The notes beneath the pieces are model-generated. The model made no database searches. It saw nothing but the letters and a program-made list of their open reading frames with translations, and had not been told where the DNA came from. 47,778 bases of DNA from an uncultured Rickettsiales bacterium (GTDB lineage: Bacteria > Pseudomonadota > Alphaproteobacteria > Rs-D84), in NCBI GenBank assembly GCA_900549365.1, contig UROD01000001.1:1-47778 (forward strand), in the 5' to 3' direction. Position 1 is the first letter of the stretch. The number at the start of each line of letters is the position of its first letter. Position numbers and translations under genes: made by a program. Below, in pieces: positions 7,818 through 17,469 of this stretch.

Positions 7818-9593
7818 ATGAACCTGTTTGATTCGGCTTTTTTATGTCTGGATGTTGGCACGTCGGGTGTACGTGGTATGGGACATCGCGTGCGTGGTGG
7901 TCGCTTGGACAAATCCGCAATATTCAGCGTGGACAGTTTTGACACAGTTTTTGCAATAAATTCTGTTATTGCAGAATTGGAACGTATGGTCGGCGCACGA
8001 TTTGACAGCGCATATGTCACTGGTAATTTTGGCGCGTCTGGTTTTGATATGTCCGCAAAAAGCACAAAATGGAACGGCGAACACAAAATCACTGCATCAG
8101 ATGTTCGCGCACAGATTGAACAAATTTGTATTCCTGATGGTTATTTTCCAATGCATATTATACCGCTGCGATACGATACACCAACGGCGCGCAATATGGT
8201 ATCACCCGTTGGTTACACTGATCGCCAGTTAATATCAGCATTCGGCACAATTATGTATCAACGTGACGCATTTGAACGCGTGTCTGCGAAACTGCGCCAT
8301 GCACATATCTTGGCAAATGGTTTCTATGACCCACAATGGTTGCTGAACGCCACCCTGCGCCAGAAAAAACAGACCGTTATGTTTATTGATTTGGGCGCAG
8401 AATTTACATCTGCATCTATCTGGACGGATCGTGGGCCGGTATGGCATACCAAGATTCCATTGGGTGGTACACCAATATCATATGACATATCAGAAAAACT
8501 GCATATCGGATTTGATGATGCCGAACGCATCAAACGTGCGGTCGCATGTTTATATCCAAAAGAAATGGACCGGTTCACCCCCGCCGATACAGCATATGAA
8601 TTTTCACGTGGCGATATAAATGATATATTTTTACCGCATATGGTTGAAATCGTGGAACAAATCGCAACGGCATCAAATGGCGCAATTGCAAAATATCACC
8701 CAACTAAAATCATTCTGACTGGCGGCGGCGCAATGACCGACGGCGCAACAGAATTTATTGAAAACGCATTTTCTATACCAACCGAAAACATCGGTGCCGA
8801 TGCATCGGTACGCGCTCTGTCCGCATTTATCTGGAATGCAGAGGCCGCACATCGTGGCGCATATTTGGCACGACACGACCGATGGGCACGACGCTGGGCG
8901 CGCATTACAAAAATATTTCATCGCCCACAAAAACGCCGCACACAATTTATTCCAATTATGCCCAGCACCCTGTGCTTTAATATGCGCAAGCAATCAACGT
9001 ATTCAATGTTTCGTGCTGGCGGTATATCGATGATACATGTCGATATTATGGACGGATTTTACGTTGATCGTGTTGCCGGCGGAATACCAGAGTTAAAACT
9101 AATTCGCGCCCATACCGACGCACACCTGCACGTGCACCTGATGACCGAGAGTCCATCTGTCTGGGCGGCGGACGCTGTTGCAGCTGGTGCAAATACTGTA
9201 ATTATGTCAACAAACACATCTGGCCTGCGTGCGGCGGTACGTGGTGTACGCGCCGCCGGCGTACGTGCGGGCGTTGCAATAAACCCAGAAACATCGGTCG
9301 ACATCTTGAAACCAATCTTGCGCGATTTGGACGAAGTTATGATTATGACTGTGCGCCCTGGGGCGGCGGGGCAAGAGTTCCAAGCCGATTGTCTGAAAAA
9401 AATTGAAATCTTGGCGGCAACGCGTCGCCGCTATGGCCTGAAATTCAAAATATCTGTTGATGGTGGTATAAATGACCAGACGGCGCAAATGTGCTGGGCC
9501 GCTGGCGCAGATTTGTTGGTCAGTGGCTCATATCTGGCACGCAGTCCTGATTTCCCATTGGCGGTTCAAAGTTTACTGAAAAAACAAATATAA
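7818..9593 (+). CDS. ftsA-rpe: FtsA fused to ribulose-phosphate 3-epimerase
   Basis: One uninterrupted 591-codon frame encodes two proteins. Residues 1-375 are an actin-like ATPase of FtsA type: phosphate-1 motif LDVGTSGVRG (about 11-20), phosphate-2 FIDLGAEFTS (about 189-198) and adenosine motif ILTGGGAMTDG (299-309). A basic helix (about 352-374) stands where FtsA has its membrane anchor. Residues 377-591 are ribulose-phosphate 3-epimerase, a TIM barrel of the pentose phosphate pathway: MPSTL, HVDIMDG (407-413), VHLM (439-442), RPGAAGQEF and VDGG (547-550) keep the catalytic His and Asp residues. Gene order after ftsQ supports the FtsA assignment. The FtsA half is somewhat short. No stop, start or ribosome binding site marks the junction, so this is a real fusion or a sequencing frameshift. 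Confidence 0.85.
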   Translation: MNLFDSAFLCLDVGTSGVRGMGHRVRGGRLDKSAIFSVDSFDTVFAINSVIAELERMVGARFDSAYVTGNFGASGFDMSAKSTKWNGEHKITASDVRAQIEQICIPDGYFPMHIIPLRYDTPTARNMVSPVGYTDRQLISAFGTIMYQRDAFERVSAKLRHAHILANGFYDPQWLLNATLRQKKQTVMFIDLGAEFTSASIWTDRGPVWHTKIPLGGTPISYDISEKLHIGFDDAERIKRAVACLYPKEMDRFTPADTAYEFSRGDINDIFLPHMVEIVEQIATASNGAIAKYHPTKIILTGGGAMTDGATEFIENAFSIPTENIGADASVRALSAFIWNAEAAHRGAYLARHDRWARRWARITKIFHRPQKRRTQFIPIMPSTLCFNMRKQSTYSMFRAGGISMIHVDIMDGFYVDRVAGGIPELKLIRAHTDAHLHVHLMTESPSVWAADAVAAGANTVIMSTNTSGLRAAVRGVRAAGVRAGVAINPETSVDILKPILRDLDEVMIMTVRPGAAGQEFQADCLKKIEILAATRRRYGLKFKISVDGGINDQTAQMCWAAGADLLVSGSYLARSPDFPLAVQSLLKKQI

Positions 9594-9620
9594 AAAACGG
9601 GGCATACGCCCCGTTTTTTG
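9592..9620. terminator. Bidirectional terminator
   Basis: ACGGGGC/GCCCCGT hairpin with an A-run before and a T-run after. It ends the ftsA-rpe transcript on the plus strand and the candidate RNA (9621-9775) on the minus strand. Confidence 0.85.
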
Positions 9621-9775
9621 AACACTGCGTTTTTCTGCAAATCTGTTCAGACCTGCATAGGGATGTGGTTCGGGACCTTGCGACACAAGGCCCATATACA
9701 CGATGTGTTCACATGCACTTGCAACTGCATAAATATTATTACGCATTGCGTGCGCCCGTGCCACAGGTTGGTTTT
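9621..9775 (-). ncRNA. Candidate structured RNA, possibly 6S-like
   Basis: About 155 bases between tsaE and a strong terminator lack a convincing reading frame but can fold. Seen on the minus strand: ACCTG near the 5' end matching CAGGT near the 3' end, an inner hairpin CCTTG-TGTCG-CAAGG bracketed by GGG and CCC, and a TGTGAACACA palindrome. A CCUUG...CAAGG hairpin in the 3' half recalls 6S RNA, the regulator of RNA polymerase, but I cannot confirm this by eye. It follows the tsaE stop directly, so it would be processed from the tsaE transcript or started inside tsaE. Confidence 0.35.
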
Positions 9776-9782
9776 CCTAGAC

Positions 9783-10181
9783 CTATTTTACAACCAATTT
9801 GCGTCCCGCACCGTTTTCATTTAAATATATGTGTATTGTATCCGCCGGCAAAATGTCTGCTGCAATATCAGGCCATTCAATCAATGTAATATCATTTGCA
9901 ATCGCATACGGCAAACCAATTTCCACCAATTCCGACGCATCATTTATACGATACAGGTCAAAATGCGATATACCATCATAGTTCTGAACAATGGTAAATG
10001 TCGGACTGGGGACAACAGTATCCGCCCCACGCAAGGTCTGAATTATGGTACGCGCAATCTCGCTCTTGCCCATTCCTAAATCACCATGCAATGCCACACA
10101 TACCGGCGCACGCAAGGTTTTCGCAAATTCCCGCGCCCATTCGCGCGTTTGTTCAACACTGTTCAATAAATATTCTTTCAT
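9783..10181 (-). CDS. tsaE: tRNA threonylcarbamoyladenosine biosynthesis ATPase TsaE
   Basis: The 132-residue cytoplasmic ATPase matches the TsaE (YjeE) family. Walker A is GDLGMGKS (33-40), followed by SPTFTIVQNY and FDLYR, two hallmark stretches, and the IEWPD segment. With TsaB, TsaC and TsaD it makes the t6A modification at position 37 of tRNAs that read ANN codons. Walker A has Met and Ser where GAGKT is commoner; this should still bind nucleotide. The ATG overlaps the stop of the upstream 86-residue gene by four bases, so the two are translationally coupled. Confidence 0.92.
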   Translation of the reverse strand: MKEYLLNSVEQTREWAREFAKTLRAPVCVALHGDLGMGKSEIARTIIQTLRGADTVVPSPTFTIVQNYDGISHFDLYRINDASELVEIGLPYAIANDITLIEWPDIAADILPADTIHIYLNENGAGRKLVVK

Positions 10182-10438
10182 CGCTGATTTTCACCCCCTA
10201 TTACTTGAACCATGGGCGTATATTCTGGCAATTTATATACATCAGTTTTTCCTGCCAGATAATCCAACATTTGACACGCACCTGCGGGCGTTCTGTATGG
10301 ACTGCGCACACGATACATCACACCTTTCACACGAACAATATAATCTGCGGCATACCAATCACGCCACAATTGCGAAATATATAATCCGTTTATTTGAATT
10401 ACTTCCTTGCGATTTATTTTGTCTGTTGTTTTTATCAT
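10178..10438 (-). CDS. Small basic protein of unknown function
   Basis: The 86-residue protein has no signal peptide and is rich in Tyr, Arg and Lys. The central stretch (YIVRVKGVMYRVRSPYRT) suggests a small beta-sheet domain followed by one helix. No family recognised. The start has a GGAG site that lies inside the end of the uvrB gene region, and its stop overlaps the tsaE start, so it is co-transcribed with tsaE. The overlap suggests a joint need but gives no function. Confidence 0.55.
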   Translation of the reverse strand: MIKTTDKINRKEVIQINGLYISQLWRDWYAADYIVRVKGVMYRVRSPYRTPAGACQMLDYLAGKTDVYKLPEYTPMVQVIGGENQR

Positions 10439-10441
10439 TTT

Positions 10442-12454
10442 TTACTCCACTAATAACAAATCGTCTTCCAGTTTATGGATTGCATCACGCAATTCAGCGG
10501 CCGTTTCAAATTCCAGATTTTCTGCCGCAGTGCGCATCTTTTTAGTTAAATCTTTTATCTGCTTGCGAATACTGTCCGCATCCATAACGCCACCCGATTT
10601 ATCATACACAAAACGACGGGCTTTATCTGTCTTGTCTGTTTTTTCACCAACCTCTGCAAATACTGCCTTGGACACAGTTGTTGGCGTAATGCCATGCGCC
10701 GCATTATACGCCATTTGCTTTTCCCGACGTCGCGCCGTTTCGGTCAATGCCGCATTCATAGAATCTGTCATAACATCGGCATACAGAATCACACGCCCAT
10801 TTGCATTACGCGCCGCACGACCAATTGTCTGAATCAGCGAACGCGTCGACCGCAAGAATCCTTCTTTGTCCGCGTCCATAATTGCAACCAATTCGCATTC
10901 TGGCACGTCCAACCCTTCGCGCAACAAATTGATACCAACCAAGACATCATATTTGCCCAAACGCAAATCACGCAACAGTTCTATACGTTCCAACGTTTCA
11001 ATATCACTGTGCAGGTATTTTGCCCGAACGCCGTTTTCATTCAGATAATCAGTCAACTGCTCTGCCATCTTTTTGGTCAGTGTTGTAACCAACACGCGTC
11101 CAGACGTTTTCTTGATTTGTGCCAATAAATCGTCCACCTGATTTTCTGTTGGACGCACATCGCATTCTGGATCCAGCAATCCTGTTGGGCGAATAACCTG
11201 TTCGGCGACGATACCACCCGCCTGTGTCATTTCCCATTCTGCGGGCGTGGCCGATACAAATATTGTTTGCGGGCGCAATGCGTCCCATTCATCAAATGTC
11301 AATGGTCTGTTATCAATACATGCCGGCAGACGGAATCCATACTGCGACAGCGTTTCCTTGCGCGCACGGTCGCCCCGCGACATCGCCGAAATTTGTGGCA
11401 CAGTAACATGACTCTCGTCAATAAATAAAATCGCGTCGCGTGGCAAATATTCAAACAACGTTGGTGGTGGCATACCCGCCGCACGCCCCGACAGATACCG
11501 CGAATAGTTTTCAATCCCGCGACACGTACCCGTTGATTCCATCATTTCAATATCAAAATTCACGCGTTCGCGCAGACGCTGTTCCTCTATGTACTTCATA
11601 TTTTCATGAAAGTATTTCAGGCGTTCTTCTAAATCAGTTCTGATTTGTCCGATTGCCTGTAAAACACTGGGCATTGGGGTTGCATAGTGCGTATTTGGAT
11701 AGATTGCAATTCTGTCCAGTTTTTGTAATTTTGCCCCTGTCAAGGTATCAAATTCCCAAATTTCTTCGATTTCATCACCCCAGAATGACAGTTTCCACGC
11801 CCTGTCCTGTGAATGCGATGGGAATATGTCCAGCGTATCACCCCGCACGCGGAAATCACCACGTTCAAACGCCATATCATTACGTTTGTACTGAATATCA
11901 ACCAACGCATGCATTACATCGTTTTGGCCAATTTTGTCGCCCGCATGCAGAACCAATTTCATACCAGAATATTGTTCTGGCGACCCCATACCATAAATAG
12001 ACGACACAGATGACACAACAATAACATCGCGTTCTTCTAACATTGCGCGGGTTGCACTGTGCCGCATACGGTCCAACTGTTCGTTGATGGACGCGTCCTT
12101 GTCAATATATGTATCGGTGGTGGGCATATATGCCTCTGGCTGGTAATAATCATAGTACGACACAAAATATTCAACATGATTGTGTGGAAAAAATGATTTC
12201 ATTTCCGTGTACAACTGGGCCGCCAAGATTTTATTCGGTGCCATAATCAACGCCGGACGCGACAGTTCTGCAATCACATTTGCCATTGTGAATGTTTTCC
12301 CAGACCCAGTTACCCCCAATAAAACCTGACTGCGCCGACCATCGCGAACACCCGCCACCAAATCAGAAATTGCGGTCGGTTGGTCACCCATTGGGGCGTA
12401 ATTACTTTCCAGTGAAAATATGCTTTTTTTGTTCACACCATTATTGTAATTCAT
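10442..12454 (-). CDS. uvrB: Excinuclease ABC subunit B
   Basis: The 670-residue helicase-like subunit of UvrABC nucleotide excision repair. It has Walker A GVTGSGKT (47-54) and the damage-probing beta-hairpin region ([14 protein letters not shown] onwards). The helicase motif set includes ADKEGFLRS and [10 protein letters not shown]-terminal UVR domain (about 630-665) contacts UvrC. Length matches E. coli UvrB (673). The chosen start overlaps a TATAATG and has no ribosome binding site; an in-frame GTG six codons later is an alternative. It is divergent from the AsmA-like gene, 28 bases away. Confidence 0.95.
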   Translation of the reverse strand: MNYNNGVNKKSIFSLESNYAPMGDQPTAISDLVAGVRDGRRSQVLLGVTGSGKTFTMANVIAELSRPALIMAPNKILAAQLYTEMKSFFPHNHVEYFVSYYDYYQPEAYMPTTDTYIDKDASINEQLDRMRHSATRAMLEERDVIVVSSVSSIYGMGSPEQYSGMKLVLHAGDKIGQNDVMHALVDIQYKRNDMAFERGDFRVRGDTLDIFPSHSQDRAWKLSFWGDEIEEIWEFDTLTGAKLQKLDRIAIYPNTHYATPMPSVLQAIGQIRTDLEERLKYFHENMKYIEEQRLRERVNFDIEMMESTGTCRGIENYSRYLSGRAAGMPPPTLFEYLPRDAILFIDESHVTVPQISAMSRGDRARKETLSQYGFRLPACIDNRPLTFDEWDALRPQTIFVSATPAEWEMTQAGGIVAEQVIRPTGLLDPECDVRPTENQVDDLLAQIKKTSGRVLVTTLTKKMAEQLTDYLNENGVRAKYLHSDIETLERIELLRDLRLGKYDVLVGINLLREGLDVPECELVAIMDADKEGFLRSTRSLIQTIGRAARNANGRVILYADVMTDSMNAALTETARRREKQMAYNAAHGITPTTVSKAVFAEVGEKTDKTDKARRFVYDKSGGVMDADSIRKQIKDLTKKMRTAAENLEFETAAELRDAIHKLEDDLLLVE

Positions 12455-12460
12455 TATAAT
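12453..12460. promoter_or_regulatory. Shared palindromic -10 box between uvrB and the AsmA-like gene
   Basis: The palindrome ATTATAAT reads as TATAAT on both strands in the 28-base gap between divergent genes, so both promoters may share one melting site. The -35 elements are weak. Confidence 0.4.
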
Positions 12461-12482
12461 CAAATTACAAGGACAGAAGAGA

Positions 12483-14957
12483 ATGGCATTAAAACCCAGA
12501 TATAAACGCAGAATAATTTGGTCTGTGGTGACGATTGTTGCCGCTGTGATTGTGGCATTGGTCATAATTCCACCAATGATTACACTGGACGGTATGCGTG
12601 GAAAAATCGAACACGCGATTGAAACCCAGACCGGAATCACCGCACAAATCACAGGTAATGTGCATTTCAGTCTACTGGGGCGCGCCACAATCGTTGCGCA
12701 CGATGTCGTTATTCCAAATGGTCACATTGATGCGGTAATGTTTTCCATACCATTGACGCATATTTTCAATCTGGCAGATGCGCCATTATCTAACCGCATA
12801 ATTGTCGGTGGTGCAAAACTGGAAATCAGTTCTTTGGACGCCCCTGATTTTGTACATGCGGTTGATATATACGATTCCAATATTATTTTCAGTGGTAAAA
12901 ACTATGAAATACAGCGTGCAAAATTTATCAATGGTAAACTAAACGGTACTGTCCGCACACGTGACCACAAATACGATATAGAATTTGAAAATGACGAATT
13001 TATAATCCGTAATTATAACAACAATCTGGAAATTACAGGGCAACTGTTTTCAGACGGAACGGCACGTGGTCATCTGGACATAGAAACTGCAAACGTAAAC
13101 GAATGGTTTGAATTTAGCACACCGCGCATCAACAAAAAAATCAAACTGAGTATGGATTTTAATTGGGACGGTGGTTCTGGATTTGAATTTACGAATATTG
13201 AATCTGATAAATTCTCAGGCAGCATAAAATTATCGTCCGATGGTAATCGCGACATTCGCCTGCGTGCTACTGACCTGGATTATGATTTTTCATTCTTGAT
13301 GAATCCATCACGCCTGTATACGCGCACTATATTTGATTTGGATTTATATGGAAAATTGAAAATGGGTAACCAAACATTCAATCATCTGCGTTTGAATGCA
13401 ATCGGCACACACGATTTAATCCAGATATCAACAATCATCGCTGACGATGTTGCAATCACTGGTGGCACGATTGATGCAAATGGTGCGCATGATATATTGA
13501 TAAATATGCCGGTTGATGGTGTGCAAACAATGTGCCTGTTTTCTGGCACGCCAGATAAATGGACGTGTAACAAGTTTGCATACGGTAATATCGCTGGCAA
13601 TATCGCTGTTGACCAAGATTCATTTAACGCATTTATTTCCGCCGACGAAAATATGCCCGATGCTGATAAATTGATACGCGCGGTGCGCCGTCTGGGTACG
13701 CGTGGTGCATTGCATTTCAGATTCAAAAATATCGCCGGCACATTTGACATTGATGGGTCAAAGGTAAATTCATCATACACATTTGCACAAAATAAAAATC
13801 TGCGTTGGGCAATGCCGACGTTCAAATATCTGCCTGATTTTATGTTGGACGCGGCGGGCGATTTTACATGGAATGGCGCGATTATGAAATTCACACCATA
13901 TAACCAGAAATGGAACATCACAGTTGCAAAAAATCAATTCTATTTATCAGGAAAAAATTTCAAAGAATTATTGCCTGACGTAAATCTGCAATCTGTAAAT
14001 AATTTTGAATACACCATATCTGGAACATTTAACGACCGTAATATATCTAATCTGGAATTACGCATTGCAGACCATATATTTACCGGCACGGCCAGTGGTC
14101 GCAACATTACCCTGCGTACAGATACATTGAATATCGATGCGTTTGCAAACCAGTATTACATTGATAATTATGACGAATTGGAATTTTTGGGGCCATCGCC
14201 ATTGACTGTGCCATTTACATTACCTGTAAATATTTCACTGTCTGCTGATACGGTAATTTATAATGGCACAGAATATAAAAACTTTGTCTATGCCCTGAAA
14301 CCAAACACACAAATATTATCTATCACAGACCGCGCACGTGGCAACCTGTTGGCAACAATTTCACAAAACGATAACCAGTATGACATATCTGCCCAATTAA
14401 ATCGTTTTGTGATTGATGGATACCTGTTGTCGGGTCGTATGCCAATAAACATTCGTGATTCTGTAATTACCGCCGACATCAATATGAAAACCCACGGCAT
14501 AATTGCACACGACATATTCTATAATCTGACGGGTGACATTGATATGATTGTCGACGGGGGTTATTTGGTCGGATTAGGATTTGATGATTTTTATGCCGGC
14601 GCAAATCAAATCACATCATTCAATGCCGAATACGCATTGGCAGATGCATTGACCAGTGGCGAAACAAAAATCAAGAATATGCACATTGTCGGCAAATATG
14701 ATAACAGCGGTTTTATCACGTCGCGCCCACTGACACTGCAAATGCGGCACATTGATGCATACGGCGAATTTGATGTAGATAGCGGCAACATGACAGTTGT
14801 TTTTAATATGGTACTGCGCGGTACATCACCCACGCCCGCACCATTACGCCTGACCATTGCGCCCGACGGAACGCGTAATTATTCCCTGACCGATATTATG
14901 ACTAATTTTGACAGTGGATTTATGCGCAGTTTTGTAAAAACGCATTCGCAATTCTAG
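12483..14957 (+). CDS. AsmA-like envelope protein
   Basis: The 824-residue protein has one membrane segment near residues 12-30, then a long, repetitive beta-rich region, as in AsmA family proteins. AsmA-like proteins are bridge-like lipid carriers between the inner and outer membranes. The N-terminal [20 protein letters not shown] matches the family start (anchor, helix, then beta-strand with [13 protein letters not shown]). The C-terminal 150 residues ([20 protein letters not shown] and [12 protein letters not shown]) resemble the AsmA_2 domain. AGGACAGAAGAG precedes the ATG. It converges with the next minus-strand gene, the two stop codons overlapping by four bases. Confidence 0.82.
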   Translation: MALKPRYKRRIIWSVVTIVAAVIVALVIIPPMITLDGMRGKIEHAIETQTGITAQITGNVHFSLLGRATIVAHDVVIPNGHIDAVMFSIPLTHIFNLADAPLSNRIIVGGAKLEISSLDAPDFVHAVDIYDSNIIFSGKNYEIQRAKFINGKLNGTVRTRDHKYDIEFENDEFIIRNYNNNLEITGQLFSDGTARGHLDIETANVNEWFEFSTPRINKKIKLSMDFNWDGGSGFEFTNIESDKFSGSIKLSSDGNRDIRLRATDLDYDFSFLMNPSRLYTRTIFDLDLYGKLKMGNQTFNHLRLNAIGTHDLIQISTIIADDVAITGGTIDANGAHDILINMPVDGVQTMCLFSGTPDKWTCNKFAYGNIAGNIAVDQDSFNAFISADENMPDADKLIRAVRRLGTRGALHFRFKNIAGTFDIDGSKVNSSYTFAQNKNLRWAMPTFKYLPDFMLDAAGDFTWNGAIMKFTPYNQKWNITVAKNQFYLSGKNFKELLPDVNLQSVNNFEYTISGTFNDRNISNLELRIADHIFTGTASGRNITLRTDTLNIDAFANQYYIDNYDELEFLGPSPLTVPFTLPVNISLSADTVIYNGTEYKNFVYALKPNTQILSITDRARGNLLATISQNDNQYDISAQLNRFVIDGYLLSGRMPINIRDSVITADINMKTHGIIAHDIFYNLTGDIDMIVDGGYLVGLGFDDFYAGANQITSFNAEYALADALTSGETKIKNMHIVGKYDNSGFITSRPLTLQMRHIDAYGEFDVDSGNMTVVFNMVLRGTSPTPAPLRLTIAPDGTRNYSLTDIMTNFDSGFMRSFVKTHSQF

Positions 14958-15325
14958 TGTAATTGTTCCGATATTGCGCGATGCGCAATGTCGGACGTAA
15001 TTATATTTCCGTATTTATCAGACCACAGTTTTCCATTATCTGTTCTGATGCAATGATAACCACCAGCGACCAATTTAACATTGCGTGATGCGCGCATCAG
15101 TATTTTGTCGCGCCCAATTAAATCCGCATACGGCGTGGCAAACGGATGCAACAACCTGTCCAATAAACTGCGTACACGATTGCGTGGCGCATACAGTACC
15201 CCACCCCGCAATACCAAATGGCAAACATCATATTTGCCATAGTTTTGTTTCAGTACATGCGTCTGATATTCATTCAACCCCAATGTGTACGCTAACTTAT
15301 CAATATCTGGTTTTACGCGTGGCAT
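14954..15325 (-). CDS. Small basic protein of unknown function
   Basis: A 123-residue protein with no signal peptide or membrane segment, rich in Arg, His and Lys. It has a helical first half (LAYTLGLNEYQTHVLKQNYG) and a C-terminal WSDKYGNI stretch. No family recognised; it could bind nucleic acid, given its charge, but no motif proves it. The ATG is chosen for its GGGAGG site; the frame stays open upstream. It lies 132 bases after aspS, beyond the aspS terminator, so it must have its own promoter. Confidence 0.55.
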   Translation of the reverse strand: MPRVKPDIDKLAYTLGLNEYQTHVLKQNYGKYDVCHLVLRGGVLYAPRNRVRSLLDRLLHPFATPYADLIGRDKILMRASRNVKLVAGGYHCIRTDNGKLWSDKYGNIITSDIAHRAISEQLH

Positions 15326-15407
15326 ATTACGCCTCCCACTTTTTTTATTATCTGTATATGAATTATACCCGCACCACGTCCATATTTTCATAGGTTTGAT
15401 TTCACAT

Positions 15408-15435
15408 AAAAAAACAGTCCGCATAACGCGGACTG
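15408..15435 (-). terminator. aspS terminator
   Basis: CAGTCCGC/GCGGACTG hairpin with a five-base loop, followed on the minus strand by a run of seven Ts, about 20 bases after the aspS stop. Confidence 0.85.
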
Positions 15436-15456
15436 AATAAACATATAAAATTATGT

Positions 15457-17226
15457 TTAGTTTTTCTTGCGAACCTGAATATGGTCTTCGCGCAGTTGCT
15501 GTTCTGTAACTGGCGATGGTGACCCCATCATCAAATCCTGACCACGTTGGTTGGTTGGGAACAACACAACCTCGCGCAGGTTTGGTTCGCGGCGCATAAT
15601 TTGCACCAAGCGGTCAATACCAAACGCGCAACCGCCGTGTGGTGGTGCACCGTATTGGAACGCAGTGTACATTCCGCCGAACTTTTCTTTAACTGTTTCT
15701 TCGTCGTATCCAGTAATGTCAAAACATTTAACCATAATTTCTGGGTTAAAGTTACGCAAACCACCACTGCAAATTTCAGCACCGTTTAACACCATATCAA
15801 ATTGTGCCGCCTTGATAGACAGCGGGTCACGCGTATTCAATTCTTCTAATGTTGCCATCGGGAACGAGAATGGATTGTGCGTAAACGCGATACCCGTCGG
15901 TGATTCTGGGTCTGCTTCAAAGAATGGAAATTCTTCAATCCAGCACAGGCGGAAATCATTTTCGTCAATCAGGCCCAAATCTTCGCCCAATTTATTGCGC
16001 AGTTTGCCCGCCGCCTTGGCTGCGTTTTCCGCCGCATCACATACAAAGAACAACGATGCATTGTCGCCTGCAATTTCATGCAATTTTGCAATGCGTTCTG
16101 CGTCCAATTTCTTGGCAACTGGACCTTTGGCTTCGCCCGCAAAGACGATATAACCCAGTCCGCCCAATCCCAGTTCTTTGACCGCATATTCGCCCAGTTT
16201 ATCGAACCAGCTGCGTGGTTTGTCGGCGGAATTTGGTGCTGGGATTGCACGAACAATCGCACCATTTTCAATCGCGTTTGCAAAGATACCAAAATCAGAC
16301 CCGCGGAAAACGTCCGTCACATCTGAAATAATAATCGGGTTACGCAAATCTGGTTTATCAGAACCGTACTTTAACATCGCCTCGTCAAATGGAATGTGTG
16401 GAATGTCCGGACATACATTCGCATTTGGAACAAATTCACGAATGATTGCAGGAATCAGTTCATTACCCACCGCCTGAATATCCGGCAGGTCAACAAACGA
16501 CATTTCCATATCCAACTGGTAAAATTCCAGCAAGCGGTCTGCACGCAAATCTTCGTCACGGAAACATGGCGCAATTTGGAAATAACGGTCAAATCCAGAA
16601 ATCTGAATCAACTGTTTGAACTGCTGCGGTGCTTGTGGCAATGCATAGAACATACCATGATGATTACGTGATGGCACGATAAAGTCACGCGCGCCCTCTG
16701 GCGATGACACGGTCAAAATAGGTGTCTGAAATTCCGAGAATCCCATACCCCACATTTTATCACGCATAAATTTAATCATACGATTGCGGAACAAAATATT
16801 CTGGTGCAACGATTCACGACGCAAATCGATATAACGATATTTCAAACGTAAATCTTCGGAAACAGTGTCGTCGTCGCCAAACACTTGGAATGGCAAAACA
16901 TTCGCATTGGTCAAAACGTCCCACTTTTCCGCCTTGATTTCAATCGCACCGGTTGGGATTTTATCATTGACCGCGGACGCGTCACGCGCAACAACCGTAC
17001 CTGTAATTTGAATTACAGATTCCGGACGCACACGTTCCAATGCCTCGTCCCCACCGTCAAATACACACTGTGTAATTCCGTAATTATCGCGCAGGTCGAT
17101 AAACAGCAATGACCCATGGTCACGCTTGCGATGAACCCAGCCCGACAGAACAACAGATTGCCCAACATTGGACGCATTCAGTTCGCCACAAGTATGGGTT
17201 CTGTACTTTGATTTTAATGATACCAT
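15457..17226 (-). CDS. aspS: Aspartyl-tRNA synthetase
   Basis: The 589-residue class II synthetase attaches Asp to tRNA-Asp. It has the N-terminal OB-fold anticodon domain (SGWVHRKRDHGSLLFIDLRD), motif 2 (FRDEDLRADR), a bacterial-type GAD insertion domain (about 290-420) and motif 3 (FGIDRLVQIM). Length matches E. coli AspS (590). Whether it also charges tRNA-Asn cannot be told from what I see; gatCAB is not in the window. AGGGA lies five bases before the ATG. The 240-base leader holds a T-box-like element whose bulge base is complementary to the G discriminator of tRNA-Asp. A terminator follows the gene. Confidence 0.96.
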   Translation of the reverse strand: MVSLKSKYRTHTCGELNASNVGQSVVLSGWVHRKRDHGSLLFIDLRDNYGITQCVFDGGDEALERVRPESVIQITGTVVARDASAVNDKIPTGAIEIKAEKWDVLTNANVLPFQVFGDDDTVSEDLRLKYRYIDLRRESLHQNILFRNRMIKFMRDKMWGMGFSEFQTPILTVSSPEGARDFIVPSRNHHGMFYALPQAPQQFKQLIQISGFDRYFQIAPCFRDEDLRADRLLEFYQLDMEMSFVDLPDIQAVGNELIPAIIREFVPNANVCPDIPHIPFDEAMLKYGSDKPDLRNPIIISDVTDVFRGSDFGIFANAIENGAIVRAIPAPNSADKPRSWFDKLGEYAVKELGLGGLGYIVFAGEAKGPVAKKLDAERIAKLHEIAGDNASLFFVCDAAENAAKAAGKLRNKLGEDLGLIDENDFRLCWIEEFPFFEADPESPTGIAFTHNPFSFPMATLEELNTRDPLSIKAAQFDMVLNGAEICSGGLRNFNPEIMVKCFDITGYDEETVKEKFGGMYTAFQYGAPPHGGCAFGIDRLVQIMRREPNLREVVLFPTNQRGQDLMMGSPSPVTEQQLREDHIQVRKKN

Positions 17227-17340
17227 TTTGGTCCCTTTTGCTTTGTCATGGACGCCAAAATTTCATCAGATAAGATTGAATTTGGCACCCGAATGATTTT
17301 TACAGGGGCGCGGAATCCGCGCGGTGCCACCCTGATTTAT
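17226..17340 (-). promoter_or_regulatory. T-box riboswitch element in the aspS leader
   Basis: The 14-mer AGGGTGGCACCGCG (17333-17320) matches the T-box consensus AGGGTGGNACCGCG exactly. It folds as the T-box antiterminator does: helix CAGGG (17334-17330) with CCCTG (17307-17303), a seven-base bulge TGGCACC (17329-17323), and an upper helix GCGCGG/CCGCGC closed by ATT. The bulge TGGC would pair with GCCA, the end of a tRNA with discriminator G, as in tRNA-Asp; the gene is aspS. Downstream, 17290-17281 can pair with 17259-17250, or alternatively with the bulge. The 17259-17250 arm can also pair with the ribosome binding site, suggesting translational control. No T-run terminator is present. 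I could not settle Stem I or the specifier codon. Confidence 0.72.
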
Positions 17341-17469
17341 AACTTTGTCTGGGTTTTGATTATTCCGTGGTTGTCAGTCACATCAACACAATCGCGCCCA
17401 TAAAATTCTGTCAACGGCGAAACACATCATGAACAAAAACAAACAAACGCAAAGTAGATGATGCATTTC
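17341..17469 (-). other. Upstream part of the aspS leader, Stem I unresolved
   Basis: This non-coding stretch lies between tRNA-Thr and the T-box core. ACTTTG (17455-17450) can close on CAAAGT (17347-17342) and enclose the rest. Asp codons GAC, candidates for a specifier, occur at 17412-17410, 17379-17377 and 17375-17373. A TTGACA at 17414-17409 could be a -35 box, but the -10 (TTGTGT) is poor. No terminator separates tRNA-Thr from this leader, so the transcript may start upstream of the tRNA. Confidence 0.4.

Noticed and set aside
12455..12688. 78-codon N-terminal extension of UvrB
   Set aside because: It is not UvrB-like, overlaps the AsmA-like gene on the other strand, and crosses both promoters.
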